This document shows positions 34,572 through 44,400 of a DNA stretch of 64,000 nucleotides, piece after piece. The DNA is from Bacteroidota bacterium (lineage in GTDB: Bacteria; Bacteroidota; Bacteroidia; Bacteroidales; Porphyromonadaceae). The DNA is taken from assembly GCA_023396255.1 (NCBI GenBank), contig JAEWWU010000004.1:1-64000 (forward strand), given 5' to 3'. The notes beneath the pieces were generated by a model that searched no databases, was not told the origin of the DNA, and worked only from the letters and a program-made list of their open reading frames with translations. Made by a program: the position numbers and the translations under genes. Position 1 is the stretch's first letter. Every line of letters starts with the position of its first letter.

Positions 34572-35891
34572 TTAATCTTCTATATGTGCTATGAGATCAT
34601 ACCCTTCCATTCCCACAATGCGAACTTGGTAATAGTGTCCACGAAGTAGCCTCTTGGAAAGAGAACTTCTGGGTATAAGCACCTCGGGGTCTACTTCCGG
34701 TGAATCGTAACAGGTACGTCCCACGACATACTCATCCTCGTGGCGATCCACAACAACCTCCACACATTTTCCCACATAACTCAAACTAATCTCTTGCGCG
34801 ATTTGTTCTTGAAGCTGCATCAACTGTTCTAGTCGTTGCAGTTTAACTTCCGTAGGGACATTGTCTTGATAATGCTTGTAAGAGAAGGTATCTTGCTCGT
34901 GTGAATAGGCAAACGCACCCAAACGTTCAAAACGCATTTCTCGAACAAAATTCAACAGATCTCTAAAATCCGCTTCTGTTTCTTCCGGATGCCCTACCAT
35001 CATCGTTGTGCGAATCACCACTCCAGGAACCTCTTTGCGTATACGCTCTATAAGTTGCTTGGTTTGTTTCCTGGTTATCCCCCTACGCATTACTTGCAAC
35101 ATATGATCGCTACTATGCTGTAGTGCAATATCTATATATGGACAAATATTGGGATATTTGCGCATAACAGGCAGAATATCGACCGGAAAATGAGTCGGAT
35201 AAGCATAGTGCAAACGCAAGCGTTTTACCCCATCGACCTCTGCCAACATTTGCATCAAATCTGCCAACGTTTGTTTTCCGTAGAGATCAATACCATAATA
35301 AGTACTATCTTGAGCAATTAACAAAAATTCCGAACATCCGGCTGCCACCTTCTCCTGCACTTGTTCCAATACTCGCTCCATTGGAAAAGATTTATGCTTA
35401 CCCGTAATCAACGGAATAGCACAATACGAACAAGTACGATCACAGCCCTCTGAAATTTTTATATAGGCATAATGACTATGTTTCTCCCCAACCACGACTG
35501 AAGGCGAAATGCTTGCTCCTACTTTTTCAAAAGAGGGTCCGAGTTGATCGGCTATTTTATTCCAATCAAACTTTCCATAGTAAGCATCCACTTCTGGAAT
35601 CTCTCGTATCAGATCGTCTTTGAAACGCTGACTTAAACATCCCATCACGTAAAGTTGCCTTATTCGACCCTCTTTTTTTGCTCGAACAAATCGGAGAATC
35701 GTGTTGATTGACTCCTCTTGGGCATCTCCAATAAACCCGCAGGTGTTGATTACAACAATTTCACCTGTTACTCGATCCGGGTCGTGTCTTACCCTATATC
35801 CCAAAGAAGCAAACTTTTTAATTAGGGCTTGCGAATCGACAAGATTTTTAGAACACCCCAAGGTGATCACGTTTATTTCATTTTGCCTCAT
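34572..35891 (-). CDS. rimO: Ribosomal protein uS12 methylthiotransferase RimO
   Basis: 439 residues. The N-terminal MTTase domain holds cluster cysteines Cys13, Cys51 and Cys85. The radical SAM cluster is Cys150-x3-Cys154-x2-Cys157 in EGCDRTCSYCAIP. A TRAM domain closes the protein (about 370-439). The RimO type is indicated by GCSKNLVDS and CDRTCSYCAIP. It adds a methylthio group to the conserved Asp of ribosomal protein uS12. Its start overlaps the ftsY stop by 4 bp (ATGA), so it is coupled. Confidence 0.95.
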   Translation of the reverse strand: MRQNEINVITLGCSKNLVDSQALIKKFASLGYRVRHDPDRVTGEIVVINTCGFIGDAQEESINTILRFVRAKKEGRIRQLYVMGCLSQRFKDDLIREIPEVDAYYGKFDWNKIADQLGPSFEKVGASISPSVVVGEKHSHYAYIKISEGCDRTCSYCAIPLITGKHKSFPMERVLEQVQEKVAAGCSEFLLIAQDSTYYGIDLYGKQTLADLMQMLAEVDGVKRLRLHYAYPTHFPVDILPVMRKYPNICPYIDIALQHSSDHMLQVMRRGITRKQTKQLIERIRKEVPGVVIRTTMMVGHPEETEADFRDLLNFVREMRFERLGAFAYSHEQDTFSYKHYQDNVPTEVKLQRLEQLMQLQEQIAQEISLSYVGKCVEVVVDRHEDEYVVGRTCYDSPEVDPEVLIPRSSLSKRLLRGHYYQVRIVGMEGYDLIAHIED

Positions 35892-36844
35892 TCACCAAAG
35901 AGAGAATTTACAAATTCTGTTTTGTGAAACAATTGGAGATCCTCTACCTTTTCCCCTAAGCCAATATACTTAACCGGAATTTGGAATTGATCTGATATCC
36001 CAATTACCACTCCTCCTTTTGCTGTACCATCTAGCTTTGTTACAGCAAGAGCCGTGACCTCTGTAGCTGCCATAAACTGCTTGGCTTGTTCAAAGGCATT
36101 CTGCCCAGTACTACCATCCAAAACCAATAAAACCTCTTGAGGGGCATTTGGGTATACTTTCTGCATTACTCGTTTGATCTTAGACAACTCATTCATAAGT
36201 CCCACTTTATTGTGCAAGCGACCAGCTGTATCTATAATTACAACATCAGCATTTGCTGCTTTGGCAGAAGAAAGTGTATCAAAAGCGACGGAAGCCGGAT
36301 CTGCTCCCATTTGTTGTTTTATAACCGGAGCATCAACCCGATCTCCCCAAATTTGTAACTGCTCTATGGCTGCTGCCCTAAAGGTATCTGCTGCCCCAAG
36401 AACCACATTCATACCGGCTCGTTTGAACTGGTATGCAAGTTTTCCTATAGTCGTGGTCTTCCCCACCCCATTAACTCCGACTACCATAATGACGTAAGGC
36501 TTTTGTTCCTCCGATATAATAAACGAATCAGAGACATCTTCATTACCACTTTCTGTGAGCAACGAAGCTATTTCTTGACGCAAAATTCTCGTTAACTCAT
36601 CTGTTGTCACATACTTGTCCCGTGATACTCGTTCTTCTATGCGCTTTATAATTTTAATGGTCGTGTCCGCTCCCACATCACTCGTGATAAGAACATCTTC
36701 CAAATCGTCTAAAACAGCATCATCCACCTTACTCTTTCCGGCAATAGCACGAGTTATCTTACCAACTACGCTCTCCTTCGTTTTGGCCAGACCTGTATCT
36801 AACGTTTCTTTTTTCTTTTTTGAGAAAAAACCAAATAAACCCAT
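35888..36844 (-). CDS. ftsY: Signal recognition particle receptor FtsY
   Basis: 318 residues from the ATG at 36844 (MGLFGFFSKKKK); the in-frame ATG at 36862 would begin 5 bp after the nspC stop. A short N-terminal tail replaces the long acidic A domain. The N domain (four-helix bundle) is followed by the GTPase domain with GVNGVGKTTTIGKLA, DTFRAAAIEQL, DTAGR and TKLDGTAKGG. It docks SRP-ribosome complexes at the inner membrane. It lies between nspC and rimO. Confidence 0.96.
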   Translation of the reverse strand: MGLFGFFSKKKKETLDTGLAKTKESVVGKITRAIAGKSKVDDAVLDDLEDVLITSDVGADTTIKIIKRIEERVSRDKYVTTDELTRILRQEIASLLTESGNEDVSDSFIISEEQKPYVIMVVGVNGVGKTTTIGKLAYQFKRAGMNVVLGAADTFRAAAIEQLQIWGDRVDAPVIKQQMGADPASVAFDTLSSAKAANADVVIIDTAGRLHNKVGLMNELSKIKRVMQKVYPNAPQEVLLVLDGSTGQNAFEQAKQFMAATEVTALAVTKLDGTAKGGVVIGISDQFQIPVKYIGLGEKVEDLQLFHKTEFVNSLFGE

Positions 36845-36865
36845 ACACGTATAATTTCTCAATGA

Positions 36866-38029
36866 TTAATCCATTCTATTCTTGTAGTCGCCGTACTCAT
36901 ATTGCCGCAAAAGGGAATACGATCCATCTAATTGCTGCAAAACGATTGAGGGGTGACTTATGCCATTGAACATATTCGTTTTAACGGTTGTATAGTGCAT
37001 CATATCTTCAAAAATAATCTGCTGCCCTATTCTCAAAGGAGTCTCGAAGCTCCAATCACCCATATAGTCTCCGCTAAGGCAACTACAACCTCCTAAGCGA
37101 TAAGTGTGCAACCCCTCTATTCTTCCCATTTGAGCACCTCTGACTTTAGGTTGATAGGGCATCTCTAAACAATCGGGCATATGACAAGTAAATGAAACGT
37201 CTAACACTGCTGTACAAATTCCGTGATGCTCCACTATATCAACCACAGAGCAAAGAAGATAACCGGTCTGCCAAGCAAAAGCACTCCCCGGCTCCATTAT
37301 AATATGTAAATGAGGATGATGTTTTTTGAAGGTTCTAAGAACTTCTACAAGATGATCCGTGTCGTAATCCTTATGAGTCATAAGGTGCCCTCCTCCCAAA
37401 TTGAGCCAACTCACAGAATCAAGCATAGGGGCGAAGCGAGCTTCCACTACGGCAAGTAATTGTTCCAACTGTTGAGAATTTCCCTCACATAATGCGTGAA
37501 GGTGCAAACCTTCTATCCCGAACAAAGGCCATATGGCAGCCAATTCGTCTTTGGTAACACCAAATCTGGAACCAGGTAAAGCTGGATTATAAAGATCCGT
37601 CTCTACGGGTGAGTACTCTGGATTTATGCGCAAACCATAGGAAACCTTTTCTCCCTTGTTGTTCAAAACCCTTGATTCAAAAAAACGTTCATACTGACTT
37701 ATCGAATTGAACGTTATGTGGCTACTCAACTGCCTCAAAAAAGAGATGTTATCATCGGTGTATGCCGGCATAAAAGTATGTACCAGTGCCCCCATCTCTT
37801 CATACCCCAATTGGGCTTCAAAAAGAGAACTAGCAGTACTTGCCTCTATGTATTCTCTGAATATTGGAAACGTTTTCCAAAGAGCATAAGCCTTAAAAGC
37901 CAATATTATTTCTATATCCGCCCGGGTAGCCACATTTTTAATCAAAGAGAGATTACGCCTAAGCAACCCTTCTTGCAATACGTAACAAGGAGCAAATGGA
38001 CAGTTCAAATTCGAAGACGATGAATACAT
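36866..38029 (-). CDS. nspC: Carboxynorspermidine decarboxylase
   Basis: 387 residues of the alanine-racemase-fold PLP decarboxylases. The PLP lysine is in ILAFKAYALWK, the glycine loop is WLNLGGGHLMT, and the C-terminal active-site block is GGCSCLSGDYMGDW. It decarboxylates carboxynorspermidine or carboxyspermidine in the alternative polyamine pathway used by many Bacteroidetes. It heads the operon with ftsY 21 bp downstream. No carboxyspermidine dehydrogenase gene is next to it. Confidence 0.92.
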   Translation of the reverse strand: MYSSSSNLNCPFAPCYVLQEGLLRRNLSLIKNVATRADIEIILAFKAYALWKTFPIFREYIEASTASSLFEAQLGYEEMGALVHTFMPAYTDDNISFLRQLSSHITFNSISQYERFFESRVLNNKGEKVSYGLRINPEYSPVETDLYNPALPGSRFGVTKDELAAIWPLFGIEGLHLHALCEGNSQQLEQLLAVVEARFAPMLDSVSWLNLGGGHLMTHKDYDTDHLVEVLRTFKKHHPHLHIIMEPGSAFAWQTGYLLCSVVDIVEHHGICTAVLDVSFTCHMPDCLEMPYQPKVRGAQMGRIEGLHTYRLGGCSCLSGDYMGDWSFETPLRIGQQIIFEDMMHYTTVKTNMFNGISHPSIVLQQLDGSYSLLRQYEYGDYKNRMD

Positions 38030-38058
38030 TGCAGATGTGGCATATTATTTCACTTCTG

Positions 38059-38066
38059 CAAAGATA
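38059..38066 (-). promoter_or_regulatory. nspC-ftsY-rimO operon promoter -7 box
   Basis: TATCTTTG on the minus strand, 29 bp upstream of the nspC ATG. Confidence 0.65.
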
Positions 38067-38200
38067 AATATAATCCCAAACAAAATTGTACTTACCGCAT
38101 CAGAGGATTCTCCATTTAATCCGATGATGAAGACTCCACAATAAATAGACTCTTGAACGGAGAAAATTTCATTCTCTGTCAGCACCAATACAGTACATTG

Positions 38201-38234
38201 AAAAAAAGAGTTCGCCCTTTGAAAAAGCGAACTC
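38201..38234 (-). terminator. Terminator after the T9SS cargo gene
   Basis: GAGTTCGC (38208-38215) pairs with GCGAACTC (38227-38234), followed on the minus strand by CTTTTTTT. It lies 44 bp after the gene. Confidence 0.85.
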
Positions 38235-38278
38235 CTTAAATATAGATCAGCTACAAAAAATACTGCAGCAACTTTTCC

Positions 38279-39109
38279 TTACTTAACAACCACTTTGAAT
38301 GAACTTGTGCGACCGTCAACAGTTAAACGTGCTACATAAGTTCCGGCAGATAAGTTTTCGTTACGGACCCCTTCTCCGCTAAGATTAAACACTTGCAAAG
38401 TATAGTTTTCTACCCCTTCAGCAACTATCTTTCCATCCTCTGCGTAAAGAAGGGTATTGTTAGTGAACACTCCCTCTACCCCGTTTGAGCGAACAAAACG
38501 CACACCCAAAATCCAGTTTCCAGCCCAACTTTCTTTGTCTATACTGCCAATATTCAATCCAGAATCTCCTTTAGCAAGAAGGAAATTTACCTCAGGAACA
38601 AGGGGATCTTTAGCTTTGTCCGTTACAGTTAGAAAGCTTCCCTTAAAAGTAGCTAAGTAGCCGACATAATAATTCGCACTGCTTTCTACGGTTATTTGAT
38701 TCTCATTGGGGAATCCGAATCCGGCAATCAAAGCCTTTCCCGCAGTGTCTTCGAGAGTCGTTCCTAAGCCCAGGATGTTCTCAGTTTTTCCACCCAACTC
38801 TTTATATGCGACAAAAGTCACTTCTATTCCTCCAAAGCCAAACCCAGCCTCAACTCCCGTAATTGTACAGTCTTTCAATTTTTCTCCAGGAATTTTTACA
38901 AGAGCCCCTGCAGTCATTTCTGACTCTGCCCCAATTGTGAAAAAATTATCATTTTCTCCTAACTTGTAATAGGAAAATTTCTCTGCATCAGCTCTCAATG
39001 AAGCGGAAGAAGAGAAGTTGGCAGTTTCCTGACGCTGCATTTGCACTTGCGCATTAGCAGAAAATGTAAGAGCCAATAAGGCAACAGCAGTAAAGTAAAT
39101 CTTTTTCAT
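38279..39109 (-). CDS. Secreted protein with type IX secretion C-terminal signal
   Basis: 276 residues. A Sec signal peptide (~1-20, FSANAQ) leads to a beta-rich body with no recognised domain (SYYKLGENDNFFTIGAES, GFGFGGIEVTFVAY). The last ~75 residues match a T9SS type A sorting domain: YTLQVFNLSGEGV, then LSAGTYVARLTVDGRTSSFK and the terminal KVVVK. Such proteins cross the outer membrane through the PorK/L/M/N-Sov machine and are usually attached to A-LPS. The function of the body is unknown. It is monocistronic with its own terminator. Confidence 0.8.
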   Translation of the reverse strand: MKKIYFTAVALLALTFSANAQVQMQRQETANFSSSASLRADAEKFSYYKLGENDNFFTIGAESEMTAGALVKIPGEKLKDCTITGVEAGFGFGGIEVTFVAYKELGGKTENILGLGTTLEDTAGKALIAGFGFPNENQITVESSANYYVGYLATFKGSFLTVTDKAKDPLVPEVNFLLAKGDSGLNIGSIDKESWAGNWILGVRFVRSNGVEGVFTNNTLLYAEDGKIVAEGVENYTLQVFNLSGEGVRNENLSAGTYVARLTVDGRTSSFKVVVK

Positions 39110-39355
39110 TCTTTCAATTTTTTGTTATAGATTGATGATAAATATTTTACAAAAGCCCCCAACCATACACGAAAGGGAAGCCGAGCAATTCAGCCCTTCC
39201 AACACGCTCGAATTGGAGACACCCAAAGGTATAGAAAAAAACCAAATAGACAATAAAATATTCAAAAATATCATCTCATATGAAAAAGATTATTAGACAC
39301 TGTATACAACAAAATCCACCGAAAGAAAACTAAAAGGCAGGACCCTATCATATTC

Positions 39356-40252
39356 CTATCTTTCTTCTGTAAAGAGAGAAGAGAGGTAGAGAAGTTTGTA
39401 TAGAGTAAATAGTTTTAGAGATGGACGACTGCCCGTTAATTGTTTTTGCAAGAGAGGTTCCACAAATTGAAAAAGAAAGCCGACGAAATGGCCTCCGGGG
39501 ATTTTTGTCAAACGGATGTAAAAGTCCAAAAGACGTACTTTTCCTACCAAAAGATGTTGATGCTGATACAAGTTGTAAACATACCTCCGAGTAGTGGACA
39601 AAAATTGTTCGGATGTTTCCTTTAGACTATGTAAAACAGGATTATTGATATGGCGTATGAAGATTCCTCGTTCTTTAAGTCTGTAACCAAAATAAGCATC
39701 CTCGTATCCCATACCCATAGCTTGCGGAAATCCTTCATCCATCATTATATTTCGCGGGAGGAGGAAACTCATCCCGATAAAATTATCGTAAGGTTTCTGT
39801 TCCCTCTGTGCTGCTGTTTTCATCTCTACTTGATGGCCATATACGTAACGCAAAAGGAGATCTTTTCTAGGCGGGGTATCTTCATAAACAAAACCGCCAC
39901 AGGTTACACAATCACTTTCTGCATTGCAGAGATAAGAGGAAAGAAAATCTTTTCCTATTGGTAAAGTATCACTATCCAAAAAAAGGCACCACTTCCCCAA
40001 ACTACTATGTGCCAAAAGGTTACGCATTTCACCCGCACCTATATTATGTTCTGGACGCACAATACGGCATAAATATTTTTCCTTTAGCTGTTCATAAATG
40101 GCAGCAAAAGACGGTAGAGAGCAATCGTCTCCCAGAACAATCTCACTTTTGCAAAGTAACTGTTTTTGCTGCTCAACCAAAAGTTCAATCAACTTCGTAC
40201 AGTCATAATTAAAGACGGGGATAAGAATAGAAAGTGTTATATCTCCCTCCAT
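39356..40252 (-). CDS. Family 2 glycosyltransferase
   Basis: 298 residues, GT-A fold. LSILIPVFNYD starts the nucleotide-binding half, DD at VLGDDCSLP and the DxD at LFLDSDTLP bind the sugar nucleotide and metal, and GMGYEDAYFGYRLKERG carries the ED acceptor-side motif. It would transfer a sugar in surface polysaccharide or LPS synthesis, acting at the cytoplasmic face. Its ATG shares a base with the dprA stop (TAATG), so it is coupled to purL-dprA, an unexpected partner. Confidence 0.88.
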   Translation of the reverse strand: MEGDITLSILIPVFNYDCTKLIELLVEQQKQLLCKSEIVLGDDCSLPSFAAIYEQLKEKYLCRIVRPEHNIGAGEMRNLLAHSSLGKWCLFLDSDTLPIGKDFLSSYLCNAESDCVTCGGFVYEDTPPRKDLLLRYVYGHQVEMKTAAQREQKPYDNFIGMSFLLPRNIMMDEGFPQAMGMGYEDAYFGYRLKERGIFIRHINNPVLHSLKETSEQFLSTTRRYVYNLYQHQHLLVGKVRLLDFYIRLTKIPGGHFVGFLFQFVEPLLQKQLTGSRPSLKLFTLYKLLYLSSLFTEER

Positions 40253-41388
40253 TATACCTTGGATATATAAATTCCTCCGGGACCAGCCTGTACAAGATTT
40301 TGCATCTCCAAATTAAATAGTTCAACCGAAATATCGGCTACAGACATCCCGAGAGAAAAACATAATTCATCTACCGTGGCTCCAGAGTGGACAACAATAA
40401 AATCGTTGATGCGACGAGCCACTGGTTCTAATGTATCGAATAAGTCTTGGGGTTGCACATCAGTACCACTACTATGCTTTGGAGAAATATTACTTTTCCA
40501 CTCCAATAAACGAGCAATTTCCTCTCCGGAAAGAGCCGGATGGGCTATGTTATCTGCAATAAGCCTATTACATCCCTCAAATAATGGATCCGTTATTCGC
40601 CCAGGAACAGAAAAAACTGTTCGATTGTAATTTTGAGCCAAATGAGCCGTTATAAGTGCTCCTCCACGAGACGCAGACTGAACAACCAGTGTAGCCTCAC
40701 TCAGAGCTGCTACTATTCTATTACGACTTACGAAATTAAAGCGATCGGGCTTGCTCCCTATGGTAAATTCGGACAAAAGGCCTCCACTTTGCAGCATCTC
40801 AATAGCCGTATTGCGGTGTACGGATGGATAAATACGATCCAATCCGTGTCCGACCACACCAAAAGTCGCCAACCCCAACTCCAAAGCCACCTTGTGGGCA
40901 GAAATATCTATCCCATAAGCCAAGCCACTAATAACCACCAATTCCGGGACCTCCTGTGCCAACTGTTTTATCAGCACAGATGTAAGCTCTTTTCCATATC
41001 TATCAGCATTACGAGTCCCCACAACACTAATTATGTGCGGTGCATGTAAGCGAACCCTATTACCAACGAAAAAAAGCAACATTGGTGCATCATCACAAAC
41101 TTTAAGCCTCTCTGGATAGTCTTCATCAGACAAACACATCAAAGATAACCCTTTGTCCTCTGCCCTGCGACAAATATCTCGAGCCTCCTCAATCAGCCTC
41201 TTATCGTGCAGTTGCTTGGCTATTTTTTTGTAGAGGACGGGATTTATTTTTTGCCAAATCTCAGGTTGTAAAAAAAGAGCACTTGCACTCCCCACTTCAC
41301 ACCACAAGCGATGAGCGATAACATTACCCACCCCTTCTATTTGCGTAAGCGCATAAGAATACACCTGCTCCTCTGTCATAGAACTCAA
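40252..41388 (-). CDS. dprA: DNA-processing protein DprA
   Basis: 378 residues. An N-terminal helix-hairpin-helix-like part (QIEGVGNVIAHRLW) precedes the Rossmann-like DprA core (about 80-290). Key segments are VVGTRNADRYGKELT, VISGLAYGIDISAHKVAL, GVVGHGLDRIYPSVHRN and SEFTIGSKPDRFNFVSRNRI. A winged-helix C-terminal domain (about 310-375) follows. DprA loads RecA onto incoming single-stranded DNA during natural transformation, so the organism may be competent. It lies 40 bp downstream of purL. Confidence 0.94.
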   Translation of the reverse strand: MSSMTEEQVYSYALTQIEGVGNVIAHRLWCEVGSASALFLQPEIWQKINPVLYKKIAKQLHDKRLIEEARDICRRAEDKGLSLMCLSDEDYPERLKVCDDAPMLLFFVGNRVRLHAPHIISVVGTRNADRYGKELTSVLIKQLAQEVPELVVISGLAYGIDISAHKVALELGLATFGVVGHGLDRIYPSVHRNTAIEMLQSGGLLSEFTIGSKPDRFNFVSRNRIVAALSEATLVVQSASRGGALITAHLAQNYNRTVFSVPGRITDPLFEGCNRLIADNIAHPALSGEEIARLLEWKSNISPKHSSGTDVQPQDLFDTLEPVARRINDFIVVHSGATVDELCFSLGMSVADISVELFNLEMQNLVQAGPGGIYISKV

Positions 41389-41428
41389 TTTGGTCGCAAC
41401 CTTCAGATTACTTCCCCCAAAAAAGTTT

Positions 41429-44400
41429 CTACTTTTTCTGTTCTTTTATCCATTGAAAAGCATTACGGAAAGCCTGCATCCAAGGAGTAATTTCGTGCCC
41501 TTTATATGGATAATGGGCGCATTGCCAAGGGAAAATAGCACGCTCCGGATGTGGCATCAAAGCCAGATGGCGACCATTATCGCTGCACAGCCCTGCTACT
41601 GCTTTGGGCGATCCATTGGGATTGGCTGGGTACGCATCATAACTGTATCGAGCAATAACGTTATACCGTTCTTCCTCATATGGTAAAACAAACTGTCCCT
41701 CTCCGTGTGCTACCCAAATACCTAATTTAGAACCAGATAGATTACCCAGCATAATGGATTCATTTTGAGGTATTTCCAAGGAAACGAAAGAAGATTCAAA
41801 TTTATGAGACGTGTTATGTCTCATCTTATGTTTCTCCGTGTGTTCTGGGTAGAGAATTCCCAACTCCGCCATTAGTTGGCAACCATTGCAAATCCCCAAC
41901 GACAGTGTATCCAGTCTCTTGTAAAAGCTATCAATTGCCCTTTTAGCTCGTTCATTGTACAAGATACCGCCTGCCCAACCTTTGGCAGAACCAAAAACAT
42001 CCGAATCTGAGAAACCACCACAAAAAACCAACATCTGTACCTCTTTGAGATCTTCACGCCCCGAAATAAGATCCGAAAGATGAACATCTTTTACGTCAAA
42101 ACCAGCTAAATGAAGGGCATAGGCCATTTCTCGTTCCCCATTGGTTCCCTTATTTCTCAATATAGCAGCTACAATACCACTACGCTTGTTGGTATCTTGA
42201 TAAGAACGCAACGATAGAGAACCTACTCTTCCATCAAACTCTTGAGGAAACTTATACTCTATTGGTTGGTTTTTGTAGTTATCAAAGCGCTGCCGCGCAC
42301 ATCCATTAGCACTTTGGAAAGAATCCAGCAGAAATGAATTATTATACCAAACATCTCTCTTCTCGTCAATATCCAAAGAACACTTAAAGCTATCCTTTTG
42401 TATGTAAATCTTTCTTTCCTCAATTGGTGTCCCAATAACGGCAAAGCCTACCCCATAAGACTCCAAAACACGTTGTGCAACTTCAAGATCTTCTATCTGC
42501 AAAACAACTCCAGGATTTTCTGAAAAAAGGGCTGTTAATACATCTTCTGACTCAAGATTATCCAATGTGACATCAAGCCCTCCTGTTCTATTGGCAAAGC
42601 ACATTTCGAGAAGAGTAGTAACCAATCCTCCGGCAGAAATATCGTGTCCAGCTAAAACAAGATTTCTCCTGATCATGTCTTGCACTGCAGCAAAAGCATC
42701 AACAAAATATTCGGCATCTGTCACAGAAGGAGCTTTGCTACCCAACTCTCCCAAAATTTGAGCAAAGGCTGACCCTCCCAATCTGAGTTTATCAAAACTA
42801 AAATCAATGTAAACAAGATATGATTCGCTCACCCTCTTAATATTGGGATGAACAATCGCTTTCACATCAGAAATAGGAGCCGCAGCAGTTATAATCACTG
42901 TCCCAGGACTGAGTACTTTCGTTCCATCCGGATACTTCTGAGTCATAGAAAGAGAATCCTTTCCTGTCGGTATATTAATGCCCAAAGCAGTGGCAAAATC
43001 AGCACAAGCCTCTACCGCTTGATACAGACGGACATCTTCGCCTTTATTGCGACACGGCCACATCCAATTGGCACTAAGCGAAACGCTTTCTAAACCCTTT
43101 TCCAATGGAGCAAATACAATATTTGTCAAGGCTTCGGCAACGGACAAAACAGATCCAATTGCAGCATCAATAAGACCTGCTTGAGGGGCGTGCCCAATGG
43201 CTGTTGCCATCCCTCGAGTACCCGTAAAGTCTATCGCTATAGCACCTAAGTCATTAAGGGGGAGCTGTATTTCTCCACAACATTGCTGACAAGCTACACG
43301 CCCTGTTACTGAACGATCGACTTTATTGGTAAGCCAATCTTTGCAAGCCACCGCATCTAATTGGAGAACTTGATCCAAATAATGCTCCAACATTGTTGAA
43401 TCGTAGTGTAACGAAGAGAATTTATGTTTTACAGAACAATCCGTTATGATGGTCTTGGGAGAATTTCCCAACAGATCCTCCACCTTAAGATCAATCACTT
43501 TTCCATCCTTCCGAGACGAAAACAATAGTCTATGATCATCCGTTGTCTTCCCTACTTTATAGATAGGGGCACATTCGCGTTGTGCAATACGCTCTATAGT
43601 TGAATAATCCTCTCCATTGACCAATAAGCCAATGCGCTCTTGACTTTCGTTACCAATGATTTCTTTGGCACTAAGTGTTGGGTCTCCAACGGGAAGAGCA
43701 TCAATATCTATATCACCTCCTGTTGTTTCGATAAGCTCCGTCAAAGAATTGAGATGCCCTCCGGCTCCGTGATCGTGAATGCTCACTATGAAGTTTCTGT
43801 CACTCTCCGACATAGCCCGAACCACGTTTTGTACCCGTTTTTGCATCTCCGGATTGGCCCGTTGTACAGCATTGAGTTCTATTCCGGAGCTAAACTGCCC
43901 GGTATTGACCGAGCTGACGGCCCCTCCGCCCATACCAATCCTATAGTTATCTCCCCCCATAACGACAACGGTTTGGTCGGGTTGAGGTTCCCCTTTTTGA
44001 GCATCTTCCATAGCGGCATATCCGATGCCTCCGGCAAGCATAATCACTTTGTCGTATCCGTAAGACAAAGCCTCCGGGGCTTCTTGATGCTCGTAGGTCA
44101 ATAGAGATCCATTAATCAAAGGTTGTCCAAATTTATTGCCGAAATCACTCGCTCCGTTAGATGCTTTTGTTAGAATCTGTTGAGGAGTTTGGTAGAGCCA
44201 AGGGCGAGGAGAGAGTTTCGACTTCCACGGCAACTTTTCCCCCAACCGATGGTACGAAGTCATATAAACAGCTGTTCCTGCAATCGGTATAGAAGCTTTA
44301 CCACCACTCATTCTGTCTCTAATTTCTCCCCCTGTCCCGGTTGCAGCCCCATTAAAAGGTTCAACCGTTGTGGGGAAGTTATGTGTCTCTGCTTTAATGG

